A DNA stretch of 64,000 bases from an uncultured Sphingomonadaceae bacterium (GTDB taxonomy: Bacteria > Pseudomonadota > Alphaproteobacteria > Sphingomonadales > Sphingomonadaceae), in NCBI GenBank assembly GCA_947497455.1, contig CANMGU010000001.1:124001-188000 (forward strand). The letters run 5' to 3'. The notes under the pieces were generated by a model that saw nothing but the letters and a program-made list of their open reading frames with translations, made no database searches and had not been told where the DNA came from. Made by a program: the position numbers and the translations under genes. Shown here one piece after another: positions 8,966 to 16,610 of the stretch. Position 1 is the stretch's first letter, and each line of letters starts with the position of its first letter.

Positions 8966-9727
8966 ATGAGCAGATATCTCCTCTATTTGATAGCGATGAT
9001 GTTGACGACAATCGCGTTTCCTGTCGAAGCAGCAGACGATTCGTTGGAGGGTGCCGCTATATTGGCTATGGCCAGGGAAGCGGCGGGTGGTGATGATTGG
9101 GCCAATGCTCGGACTTTGGCATTGTCGGGTCACGCCGTTTTCTACGGACCCCTAGGCCACAAACCGCGCACCAAGGCGAGCGATTACCGGATGTGGCGCG
9201 TATTTGATCCCAACCGCAAAGCGGCCCATGGAGCGGACGGCAAGGTTCGCATCATTGCAAAAAATGCGGACAAGCTGATTTTCGAGGTTGGTTATGACGG
9301 GGCTATAACTTGGACGGAGCGCGGGATTACGCCCAAGGCAGAGGCAGACAAATTCTGGGCGAGCAATTTTGGCTTCGGGATTATACGGCAGGCTGACAAG
9401 CCGGGTTTTATTGCTACCCGTTTGCCAGATGATGATATTGCGGGTCATGCGCTCTATATGGTGGAGTTGACCGATCCAAAGGGTGGCAAGACCCTGTTCG
9501 GTGTTGATCAGCAGAGCCACGCAATCCGCACCATGGGTTTCCGAACGCCAAGAGGTTGGCATCTTCGGGTCTATGATGACTTCGTGATGCTGGCAGACCC
9601 GCGTTGGCTGCAGGCGCGCCATGTCACGCTCTATTATGACGGGCGCAAATCCAATGAAGTGTTCTGGACCAAGACCAGAGTGAATGCGGAGATTGACGAA
9701 GCTTTGTTCACGCCGCCGTCCAAATGA
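8966..9727 (+). CDS. secreted protein of unknown function, lipoprotein-carrier-like
   Basis: 253 aa. MSRYLLYLIAMMLTTIAFPV followed by EAAD is a Sec signal peptide with no lipobox. The mature part is all-soluble, with a predicted mixed beta pattern: Trp/Tyr-rich strands such as YRMWRVFDPNRKAAHG, FEVGYDGAITWTERG and HVTLYYDGRKSNEVF. These recall the LolA/outer-membrane-lipoprotein-sorting type half-barrel, but I do not recognise a defined family. It is divergent from the amine oxidase across a shared palindrome and ends directly against the next, convergent gene (the two stop codons abut). Possibly a periplasmic carrier for a hydrophobic substrate (inference). Confidence 0.75.
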   Translation: MSRYLLYLIAMMLTTIAFPVEAADDSLEGAAILAMAREAAGGDDWANARTLALSGHAVFYGPLGHKPRTKASDYRMWRVFDPNRKAAHGADGKVRIIAKNADKLIFEVGYDGAITWTERGITPKAEADKFWASNFGFGIIRQADKPGFIATRLPDDDIAGHALYMVELTDPKGGKTLFGVDQQSHAIRTMGFRTPRGWHLRVYDDFVMLADPRWLQARHVTLYYDGRKSNEVFWTKTRVNAEIDEALFTPPSK

Positions 9728-10534
9728 TCAGCCGCGAAAATTGCTGGCTGTTACATCAGAAGCTCGTTCTGCACCCTTTATTGTGCAACTTGCCTGCATC
9801 CAGCGTAAATTAAGTCCCACACGACTGGCGTCGATGTCGGCCCAGCTATAGCTGACTGCGCGATCTGGGTTATCGGGGGTGTGCACATAAAGAACCATGC
9901 TTGGACGGTTGGTGCTGGGCTTGGGCCAATAAACAGCCCGCATGCGCAGGATTAGCGGTTTGGTCCCGCTCTCCTCACCGCCAATCATTACCCGTCCGCC
10001 CTGATCGTGCAGACTCAGTTTCCGCACGAAAAGCCAATCCGGGCTACCATCTGCCTTGGGCTCGGTCTTCTTGGCAGCTGCCCAGCATTCGACAGGGCGA
10101 GCCCGTTTCAGTTGAGTCTCGGTGCCATCTGCAAAGCGCAGTTTCAATCCGTCGGCGCTGACCCCGATTATCTGATAATCTTGGTTGCACAGCATTCTGT
10201 TTTGCATGGCGCTGTAAGTCCAGCCCGCATCTGTACGATCAAAATTGCGAGTACAATTGTCGACTGTCAGGCTATCTCGTTCTGCTCCCGATGTAACAAG
10301 TCCACTTTGAGGGGAAGCGACCGGTTTACCGAAAGCATCGGTGCGAGTGATGGTCAGCCCATTGTCCTGGCTCTCAATTTTCAGAGCGATCCAAGGGGGC
10401 GGTGTACGGCCCGCATCTTTCTCAAAATAGGCCTGCTCCTCATTTGTGTAGATGCCGGGTAGTTGCTGATCCAGCGTTACGGCGCTTTGCGATCCGGCTG
10501 CGAGTGCCAGGATAGAGAGGCTGGTGAGAGACAT
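9728..10534 (-). CDS. secreted hypothetical protein
   Basis: 268 aa with an N-terminal signal (MSLTSLSILALAAGSQSA). The mature protein has four or five cysteines (DNCTRNF, MLCNQDY, VECWAAA, ASCTIKG) that may form disulfides, consistent with a periplasmic location. I recognise no catalytic motif. The first part (LPGIYTNEEQAYFEKDAGR, then FDRTDAGW) recalls lipocalin-like or beta-barrel domains. An operator palindrome lies 21 bases upstream of its start. It is convergent with, and abuts, the gene at 8966-9727. Confidence 0.7.
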   Translation of the reverse strand: MSLTSLSILALAAGSQSAVTLDQQLPGIYTNEEQAYFEKDAGRTPPPWIALKIESQDNGLTITRTDAFGKPVASPQSGLVTSGAERDSLTVDNCTRNFDRTDAGWTYSAMQNRMLCNQDYQIIGVSADGLKLRFADGTETQLKRARPVECWAAAKKTEPKADGSPDWLFVRKLSLHDQGGRVMIGGEESGTKPLILRMRAVYWPKPSTNRPSMVLYVHTPDNPDRAVSYSWADIDASRVGLNLRWMQASCTIKGAERASDVTASNFRG

Positions 10535-10554
10535 AGAACGGATCCTTCACAAAT

Positions 10555-10572
10555 AATTTGTCCGGACAACTT
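10555..10572. promoter_or_regulatory. operator-like palindrome, copy 6
   Basis: AATTTGTC-CG-GACAACTT has one mismatch in the right arm. It is placed 21 bases upstream of the secreted gene start at 10534 and downstream of the SnoaL gene, so it should control the secreted gene separately. Confidence 0.65.
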
Positions 10573-10600
10573 AGCATTAATTATGCGGGACGCAACAGCA

Positions 10601-11077
10601 TTAGACTATCGAGCCCGCTTCGCGTCTGGCCGCCAGTTCGAACAAGCCGCGATCACCCATTTCCCAAGTCACGTTGAGTTGGGTTTTATGAATCAGCCAA
10701 CCGTCTCCTTCACGTTCCAGCTCATGGATATAATAGCCGCCAATGGAATGCATCTGACGATCGCCTTCGACGATGAGATGATGATGAGCGGCCATATAGC
10801 AGGTGCAAATTGCCCGATTTCCGTCAAGGTCAATGCTGAAATTGGTCAACACATGTTGGGTTGCGTCAAACGGCTCCAGCGCGGTGCGGACACCGGCAAC
10901 CCAATCATTGGCCGGCATGGTACTGGCCGGATCACCGGACCAGCTTGAGAAATCCAGCGTGATTTCGTCAGCAAAGATCGAGCGATATAAATCCCATTGG
11001 TGCCGATCGATGCCGGTGGCATAGTTCAGCACATGATCCGTGATCTTTGCCCTGTCGATCAACTCGTCATGTGTCAT
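10601..11077 (-). CDS. SnoaL/NTF2-like putative dehydratase (BaiE/scytalone-dehydratase type)
   Basis: 158 aa from the ATG at 11077, 7 bases after GGAG; an adjacent ATG at 11080 is only 4 bases from it. The cone-shaped NTF2-like fold is suggested by LNYATGIDRHQWDLYRSIFA, ITLDFSSW, ATQHVLTNFSIDLDGNRA and IHELEREGDGWLIHK. Tyr19 and Asp24 with His75 match the Tyr/Asp/His spacing of bile-acid 7-dehydratases and scytalone dehydratase as I remember them. Elimination of water from a cyclic hydroxy substrate is therefore plausible. It follows the TIM-barrel gene by 12 bases, so the two form an operon. With a ketosteroid isomerase further on, a steroid dehydratase role is an inference. Confidence 0.75.
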   Translation of the reverse strand: MTHDELIDRAKITDHVLNYATGIDRHQWDLYRSIFADEITLDFSSWSGDPASTMPANDWVAGVRTALEPFDATQHVLTNFSIDLDGNRAICTCYMAAHHHLIVEGDRQMHSIGGYYIHELEREGDGWLIHKTQLNVTWEMGDRGLFELAARREAGSIV

Positions 11078-11089
11078 CATCGTCTCCAA

Positions 11090-11887
11090 TCATTCCAGTA
11101 ACGCTCTGCTCGCCACTATCGCTTCACGCGCCCAGTTTTCCGGGTCAAAATGTGGTGCAGCTGCATAATGCGGTACTTCTATATCCAGGTCGACATGACT
11201 TCCAAAAAGTTCGATCAAAGCCGAAAGCGGGAACATCCCTTCACCGGGAATCATCCGGTTCATCGCTTCCTCGACATAGTCATCTGATCTCCGAAAATGC
11301 GGGCCATCGCATAGCTGAGCATAGCCTATGATTTCAGGGTCGATGGACTTGAGCTGATCCAGAGAACCGCCAGTTCGAAAAAGATGCAGCGCATCAATAG
11401 CTATTTTCAGATTAGGTTGGCGCATTTTCTGATGCAGCCTGACTGCTTTTTCTAGACTGTCGCAACCCCTTGCAAAACCGGTAAATTCCAATCCGATTTC
11501 CATACCCAAATGGCCGGCCATTTCGCAAAGCTTGCCCAGTTGATTGGAAATACGAGACACGTCAACCTCGTGAATATGGGTGACTGCGCGCTTGGCGCCC
11601 AATTCTGCTGCAAGTCCCAGCTCTGAGGCATATTGACTCACATCAGTATTTGGCGTGATCGGGAAATATTCGGCGTTGATGATCGAAACACCGTTATCGG
11701 CAAGGACGGTTTGAAATTCTGTCCTGTCTGAAGGTCTAACAATTGGAAACATATCCCTGCCATCCGGTGTCGATGGCGTAGCGGTGAACAGGCAGACTCT
11801 GCTGAGACCAGCCTCGGCCGCAAACCGGACTAGTCCAACTGGACCGCCTTGCGTCATGGTAATTTGATGGAGAGCTAAGTCTTGCAT
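11090..11887 (-). CDS. sugar-phosphate isomerase/epimerase-like TIM-barrel protein
   Basis: 265 aa, no signal peptide. The AP-endonuclease-2/xylose-isomerase-like barrel is seen from HEVDVSRISNQL, MEIGLEFTGFARGC (Glu after strand 5), NLKIAIDALHLFRTGG (Asp-x-x-His), YAQLCDGPH and DLDIEVPHY. These carboxylates and histidines are where the family binds its divalent metal. Members isomerise or epimerise sugars, inosose or hydroxypyruvate, but some act in aromatic catabolism (dehydroshikimate dehydratase type), so the substrate is open. First gene of a two-gene operon with the SnoaL protein. Confidence 0.8.
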   Translation of the reverse strand: MQDLALHQITMTQGGPVGLVRFAAEAGLSRVCLFTATPSTPDGRDMFPIVRPSDRTEFQTVLADNGVSIINAEYFPITPNTDVSQYASELGLAAELGAKRAVTHIHEVDVSRISNQLGKLCEMAGHLGMEIGLEFTGFARGCDSLEKAVRLHQKMRQPNLKIAIDALHLFRTGGSLDQLKSIDPEIIGYAQLCDGPHFRRSDDYVEEAMNRMIPGEGMFPLSALIELFGSHVDLDIEVPHYAAAPHFDPENWAREAIVASRALLE

Positions 11888-11916
11888 TGGTTAATCCTAG
11901 TCCAAGCCGATGCGAT

Positions 11917-11937
11917 TGCACCTATGCATTTGGTGCA
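11917..11937. promoter_or_regulatory. inverted repeat in a divergent promoter region
   Basis: TGCACC-N9-GGTGCA lies 30 bases upstream of the TIM-barrel gene start and about 110 upstream of the acyl-CoA ligase. A further perfect palindrome, GCGCGGCGCCGCGC, occupies 11974-11987. Both could be operators; neither recurs in the window as far as I can see. Confidence 0.3.
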
Positions 11938-12047
11938 GACAGGACCGTTAGGCTAGTCAATATGTTAGGCTGTGCGCGGCGCCGCGCCCTTTAGATAGAG
12001 TATTGAGAATCGGTCCGAACGGAGGGCCACGAGAACAGGACAGGACC

Positions 12048-13628
12048 ATGCTGAAAGAAGATATTATAACAATAGCGGACGTGATCCGGCAACAAGCCAA
12101 AGATCAGGGTGAGGGGCTGGTGTTCACCTTTGAAGGGGACGAGATGACCTACGCCCAGCTTGATGTAGGCAGCAGCCGGGCCGCCAACGGGCTTGCTTCA
12201 ATGGGTGTCAAAAAGGGTGACCGGATTGCCTATATGGGCAAAAACTCGCATCTCTACTTCGAGATATTGCTGGGAGCAGCGAAGATTGGCGCGGTGATGA
12301 CGCCGGTCAACTGGCGGCTGGCGGGGCCGGAAGTCGCCTATATCGTGAATAATTGTCAGGCCAAAATCCTTTTCATTGGCCCTGAATTTGTCGATCTTGT
12401 GAAGCAGATCAGGCCGCAGTTCGAATATGTCGAAACCATTATTTGCTCTGAAGAGGCAACCGCAGAATTTGATGGCTATCCGGATTGGCGTGATGGGTTT
12501 TCTGATGTCGATCCGATGGTCACCTGCGCTCCGGATGACGATGCGCTGCAGCTATACACGTCCGGTACTACTGGTCACCCCAAGGGCGCTATCATGACCG
12601 GCTATTCCATTTTTGGCGCGCGCTCCAAATTAACTGAAGACGATCTCGCCGATTGGCAAAAATCTCAGCCGGGCGAGACTATGCTGCTTGCCATGCCCTG
12701 TTTCCATATTGGTGGTACCGGATCCGGGCTCGGTAACATGTATAGTGGCGGTCATGCCATTATTGTGCGGGAATATGACCCGGCACAAGCGCTGGATTTC
12801 ATTGAGCAATATGGGATCAGCAAGATATTCATGGTTCCCGCTGCCATTCAGATATTGCTCAATCATCCCAGGGTCGGAGAGGTTGATTTCTCGAAATTGA
12901 ATTATATCACCTACGGCGCTTCGCCCATCCCACTGGAAATGATGAAGCAGAGCATTGACATGTTCGGCTGCGAATTTGTGCAGATGTACGGGATGACCGA
13001 GACATCAGGGACGATTGTCGCGCTACCTCCCGAGGATCATGATCCGAACGGCAATGACAAGATGCGCTCGGTCGGCAAACCGTTGCACGGTGTAGAAGTG
13101 AAGATCATCGATGAGGATGGTGACATCTTGCCCGCGCGCGAAGTGGGTGAGATTGCCACTCGCTCTTCCTTCAATATGAAGGGCTATTGGAATATGGCTG
13201 ATGCCACCGCGGCGACAATCGATAGCGATGGTTGGCTCCGCACGGGTGATGCCGGATATTTTGACGAAGACGGCTATCTCTATATTCATGACCGGGTGAA
13301 GGATATGATCATCTCCGGTGGGGAGAATATCTATCCCGCCGAGGTGGAAAATGCGATCTATGGACACCCTGCTATTGCCGATGTCGCGGTCATTGGCGTG
13401 CCGGATGAAAAATGGGGAGAGGCGGTCAAGGCCTGTGTCGTGTTGAAAGCGGGAGCGGAGATAGATGAGGCTGATTTAATTGCCCATGCGCGGACCAATA
13501 TCGCCGGTTTCAAATGCCCGAAATCGGTCGATTTCATCCCTGAATTACCGCGCAATCCATCGGGTAAGATTCTCCGCCGCGAATTGCGTGCGCCTTATTG
13601 GGATGGCAAAGACCGGGCGGTCAATTAG
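12048..13628 (+). CDS. AMP-forming acyl-CoA ligase
   Basis: 526 aa from the ATG at 12048; an upstream TTG at 12003 would add 15 polar residues. Adenylation signatures are LYTSGTTGHPKG (phosphate loop, about 170-180), YGMTETSG, GWLRTGDAGYFDEDGY, DRVKDMIISGGENIYPAEVE (hinge) and PRNPSGKILRREL with the C-terminal catalytic Lys. It activates a carboxylic acid to acyl-AMP and then acyl-CoA in the cytoplasm. The length and motifs fit medium/long-chain, cyclic or steroid side-chain acid ligases; chain preference cannot be read. It is followed closely by an enoyl-CoA hydratase in the same operon and opens the catabolic locus. Confidence 0.93.
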   Translation: MLKEDIITIADVIRQQAKDQGEGLVFTFEGDEMTYAQLDVGSSRAANGLASMGVKKGDRIAYMGKNSHLYFEILLGAAKIGAVMTPVNWRLAGPEVAYIVNNCQAKILFIGPEFVDLVKQIRPQFEYVETIICSEEATAEFDGYPDWRDGFSDVDPMVTCAPDDDALQLYTSGTTGHPKGAIMTGYSIFGARSKLTEDDLADWQKSQPGETMLLAMPCFHIGGTGSGLGNMYSGGHAIIVREYDPAQALDFIEQYGISKIFMVPAAIQILLNHPRVGEVDFSKLNYITYGASPIPLEMMKQSIDMFGCEFVQMYGMTETSGTIVALPPEDHDPNGNDKMRSVGKPLHGVEVKIIDEDGDILPAREVGEIATRSSFNMKGYWNMADATAATIDSDGWLRTGDAGYFDEDGYLYIHDRVKDMIISGGENIYPAEVENAIYGHPAIADVAVIGVPDEKWGEAVKACVVLKAGAEIDEADLIAHARTNIAGFKCPKSVDFIPELPRNPSGKILRRELRAPYWDGKDRAVN

Positions 13629-13654
13629 ATACTAATAGCCGAGGAGAACTTGCT

Positions 13655-14392
13655 TTGACGGATTCTGTATTACGGACAGACCATGATGGATGGTCGATGC
13701 TGACACTGAACAGGCCTGACAAGCTCAATGCTCTGACCGTCGAGATGTTTCGCGAATTGCGAAGGCATGTTGGGGACTTGCGCAAGGACGATGCGATTGG
13801 CTGCGTTGTCATTCGGGGTGCCGGCAAGTGTTTTTCCGCAGGGCATGATCTGAGCGATATTGCTGAGGGTGAAGAGGTGCCATCGCGCGGCTGGCATTCC
13901 GAAACCCTTCGTTTGCTGGAAAAGCTTCCGAAACCGGTAATCGCGGCGGTGCACGGCCATTGCTATACCGGAGCACTGGAGGTGGCGCTCGCAGCAGACT
14001 TCATACTGGCGGCCGATAGCGCGCGTTTTGGAGATACCCATGCGAAATGGGCATTAACCCCAATATGGGGTATGAGTCAGCGCCTGCCGCGCCGGGTTGG
14101 TATCGCAACGGCCAAGCGGTTGATGTTCACGGCAGATATGATCGGCACAGAGGAGGCTGTACGGATCGGTCTGGCTGAATATTCTGTGCCGCTCGAGCAA
14201 TTTGATGATGAGATTGCGCAGCTAGCTCAGAAAATTGTGTCGAACTCCGGATTTTCTCATGCTGCGAACAAGCGGCTTCTGGAGGCGACCGATGGCGGTC
14301 CGCTTGATGCCGGACTGCAATGGGAAGTGATGGAAACAGAAGGTCATGGTCCCGATATGCATGACCGAATTTCAGCTTTCACCAAAAAGTAG
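13655..14392 (+). CDS. enoyl-CoA hydratase/isomerase family protein
   Basis: 245 aa, starting at the TTG at 13655, 8 bases after GAGGAG; the frame is open upstream into the ligase gene. Crotonase-fold oxyanion motifs are CFSAGHDLSDI and HGHCYTGALEVALAADFIL. The Glu of ALEVALAAD matches the first catalytic Glu of crotonase. The segment where the second Glu normally sits (FGDTHAKWALTPIWG) has none, so isomerase, hydrolase or lyase chemistry is possible instead of simple hydration. It acts on the CoA ester made by the preceding ligase (inference from position, 26-base gap). Confidence 0.88.
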   Translation: MTDSVLRTDHDGWSMLTLNRPDKLNALTVEMFRELRRHVGDLRKDDAIGCVVIRGAGKCFSAGHDLSDIAEGEEVPSRGWHSETLRLLEKLPKPVIAAVHGHCYTGALEVALAADFILAADSARFGDTHAKWALTPIWGMSQRLPRRVGIATAKRLMFTADMIGTEEAVRIGLAEYSVPLEQFDDEIAQLAQKIVSNSGFSHAANKRLLEATDGGPLDAGLQWEVMETEGHGPDMHDRISAFTKK

Positions 14393-14418
14393 CGCTTAGG
14401 CTGACGATACAGGTGTTG

Positions 14419-14450
14419 CGGGATCGCTGAGCTGAAAGTTTCGGATCCCG
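14419..14450. terminator. hairpin between convergent genes
   Basis: CGGGATC (14419-14425) pairs with GATCCCG (14444-14450) in the 80-base gap between the convergent hydratase and SDR genes. There is no long T tract, so a terminator role is tentative. Confidence 0.35.
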
Positions 14451-14472
14451 ACCGTAGCCGGGACCCGACACA

Positions 14473-15231
14473 TTAGAATTGAACGCGCTTGGTAAAGCCG
14501 CCGTCAATCACCAAATGGGCGCCTGTGGTATAGCTTGAGGCCGGACTGGCGAGGAAGACCACACTGCGTGCGACATCATCCGCTCCGCCAAAATCACCAA
14601 GGGCAAAGCCCGCTTTGGTCATTTCATAGAATTCCGGCATGCCCGCTTCGATCTGCGACCAGTTGCCACCAGGGAATTTGATCGGACCCGGGGAAACCAT
14701 GTTCACCCTGATGCCTTTGGGGCCAAGTGCTTGGCTAAGCTGGCTGCCATAGGTGATCAATGCCGCTTTCATCGCGTTAAATGCCTGCGGCGCAACGAAC
14801 GTTTCAAACGCAGCAGTCGATGACATGAAGATCACCGAGCCATCATCCGATTTTTCGAGATGCGGTTCGAGCACTTCAAGAGCCTTCACAGCGCCGATAA
14901 TATCGGTTTGGAACGTGACTTCCCAATCACCGGTCGCTCCGGCGCCGGACGAGCTGACATTGTGGATGAAAATATCGCAACCACCGAGTTCGCCTGCGGC
15001 CTTTTCAAGCCACTTGGGATAGCCTTCGGCATCAGTCATATCAAAAGCTTCGGCAAAGACTTTGCCGCCGTGCGCTTCCAATTCGCTTTTGGCTGCAGCC
15101 ACTTGCTCGGCATTGCGAGAGAAAAACGCGACATCCGCGCCTTCTTTGGCGAAATGCTCCAAAGCTGCGCGACCTAGTCCGCGGCTACCGCCGGTGAGAA
15201 TAACTTTTTTGCCCTTCAGTCCTAAATCCAT
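14473..15231 (-). CDS. SDR-family oxidoreductase with Phe in place of the catalytic Tyr
   Basis: 252 aa from the ATG at 15231 (AAAGGAG upstream). The NAD(P) motif VILTGGSRGLGRAALEHF and the structural IFIHNVSSSG (NNAG equivalent) are present. The usual Y-x-x-x-K reads F-N-A-M-K (codon TTT), with the preceding Ser kept in IFMSSTAAFETF. Without the Tyr, normal carbonyl reduction would be impaired, so it may do another reaction, bind ligand, or use a different acid. The C-terminal PASSYTTGAHLVIDGG is typical of the family. It is last in a minus-strand series with GST, VOC and ThuA-like genes. Confidence 0.88.
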   Translation of the reverse strand: MDLGLKGKKVILTGGSRGLGRAALEHFAKEGADVAFFSRNAEQVAAAKSELEAHGGKVFAEAFDMTDAEGYPKWLEKAAGELGGCDIFIHNVSSSGAGATGDWEVTFQTDIIGAVKALEVLEPHLEKSDDGSVIFMSSTAAFETFVAPQAFNAMKAALITYGSQLSQALGPKGIRVNMVSPGPIKFPGGNWSQIEAGMPEFYEMTKAGFALGDFGGADDVARSVVFLASPASSYTTGAHLVIDGGFTKRVQF

Positions 15232-15269
15232 TTTGCTCTCCTTTAAAAATTGGGGTTTGGGTCTTGTGT

Positions 15270-16058
15270 TTAGAATTTTGCGATCGCAGGCTGACAGCAC
15301 CATTTGATGCCGCGGCGCAGCAGGTCATAGATAATCGGTTGCTGCCAACCGGAACGGTCTACTTCGGGCCACCAGTCGAGGACTGGATCCATATCATAAT
15401 GGCCGCGACAATGGCCCATGGTTAGATAAAGCACGGCGCCTTCACCCATCTTGCGAATGTAGAAGACCGGGTGGCGGCTCTTTTTGATGTCGCTGTGGAC
15501 AAAGCCGCTAATGTCGTCTTCGCCATTATATTCCGTGTCGAGCAGCACGTCGATCTCGGCGCGGGTCTCGACCAGATATTGCTCGTCGGTTGTTTCAAAG
15601 CTGGGAATGTCCTTGACCAGCGGATGATCCGGTTGGGCATTGTCGACTGTAAACGGGATGATCGGTGGATGGGACAGAAAGCGGCTGCCCAATGTGTCGA
15701 CAAATGTCGGCATGTCGTCGGGCGCATCGACCCGGCCGTCTTCCAGGAACTTCAATACGCTGTTGGTTCCGTGCAGCGCGAAATACTGCCCGCCGCCCTT
15801 GACGAAAGCCTGAATGTTCTTTTGCGCCGCTTCACTGGGTAACAAATCGCAGGTATAACTGATCAGGACATCAGCATGTTTAATTGCTTCGAGATTTTCA
15901 TAATCTTCAAATATCCGCACACGGATACGATCATCTTCGGCGAGCAGTTTTAATATTTCGAGCCGGGCAAAATCGATATCATGATATTTGCCAGCAGCGA
16001 CCAATACGCATTTGATCGGTTTCTGGTCGGGCCGGCGCTCTGGTGGAGTTTCACTCAT
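15270..16058 (-). CDS. ThuA-like domain protein
   Basis: 262 aa, no signal peptide. The ThuA/trehalose-utilisation glutamine-amidotransferase-like fold is indicated by VLVAAGKYHDIDFARLEIL, HADVLISYTCDLL, FVKGGGQYFALHGTNSVL, PFTVDNAQPDHPLVKDI and VLYLTMGHCRGHYD. ThuA proteins are linked to sugar keto-derivative metabolism, but biochemical roles are poorly defined and the strict catalytic triad of amidotransferases is not obvious. It sits 3 bases downstream of the VOC gene in one operon. Its role in this lipid-type locus is unclear. Confidence 0.8.
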   Translation of the reverse strand: MSETPPERRPDQKPIKCVLVAAGKYHDIDFARLEILKLLAEDDRIRVRIFEDYENLEAIKHADVLISYTCDLLPSEAAQKNIQAFVKGGGQYFALHGTNSVLKFLEDGRVDAPDDMPTFVDTLGSRFLSHPPIIPFTVDNAQPDHPLVKDIPSFETTDEQYLVETRAEIDVLLDTEYNGEDDISGFVHSDIKKSRHPVFYIRKMGEGAVLYLTMGHCRGHYDMDPVLDWWPEVDRSGWQQPIIYDLLRRGIKWCCQPAIAKF

Positions 16059-16061
16059 ATT

Positions 16062-16610
16062 CTATTCTTTTCCTATTACCGGATTGGTCACGCCATCCCA
16101 ATCGAGATGGGCTTGCCGCATGGCCGCGAAGCCGTCGAGGCCTGCTTGTGGGATTTGCAGATACTCGATGATGGTGCCGGGTCCACCGCCATAATCAGCA
16201 TAGAAAGCGCCGCCGACACCGCCTGGAAGGCTGACTTCCTGGATGACATTTCCACCCTTGTTATCGGTGATTTTCCGGGCTTCGGCCAGATCGTCGACGA
16301 TGATGCAAAGATGCTGAACACCCTGCAAGCCCTTTGCGCGCCAGTCCTTGAACATAGAGGGCGCATCATTGTCGGGCCGAATCAGTTCGACCTGCACATC
16401 GCCCCAATAACCGATGGCCATGGAAAACTGGATGTCCGAAGGCTCGCCGCGATATTTGACATTCTCGACCTGCACCCCCTCGGTGTGGAAAAACGGACCA
16501 GCGCCCATTTTCTGCGTCCAATAGTCAAGCGCAGCGTCATAATCTTCCGGCACATAGCTGATCTGCATAATAGTGCCGAGCTTGGCGAGAGTGGCGGGGT
16601 TTCCGGTCAT
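16062..16610 (-). CDS. VOC (glyoxalase/dioxygenase superfamily) protein
   Basis: 182 aa from the ATG at 16610, which overlaps the GST stop codon in an ATGA arrangement, indicating translational coupling. Two beta-alpha-beta-beta-beta units are visible: MQISYVPEDYDAALDYWTQK... with VQVELIRP, and QHLCIIVDDLAEARKITDNK... with GTIIEYLQI. The Glu in VELI and IIEYL and the His in QHLCI are at the metal-ligand positions of the fold. Members include glyoxalase I, methylmalonyl-CoA epimerase and extradiol dioxygenases; this short two-module form fits epimerase/isomerase or lyase activity rather than ring cleavage. Confidence 0.82.
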   Translation of the reverse strand: MTGNPATLAKLGTIMQISYVPEDYDAALDYWTQKMGAGPFFHTEGVQVENVKYRGEPSDIQFSMAIGYWGDVQVELIRPDNDAPSMFKDWRAKGLQGVQHLCIIVDDLAEARKITDNKGGNVIQEVSLPGGVGGAFYADYGGGPGTIIEYLQIPQAGLDGFAAMRQAHLDWDGVTNPVIGKE

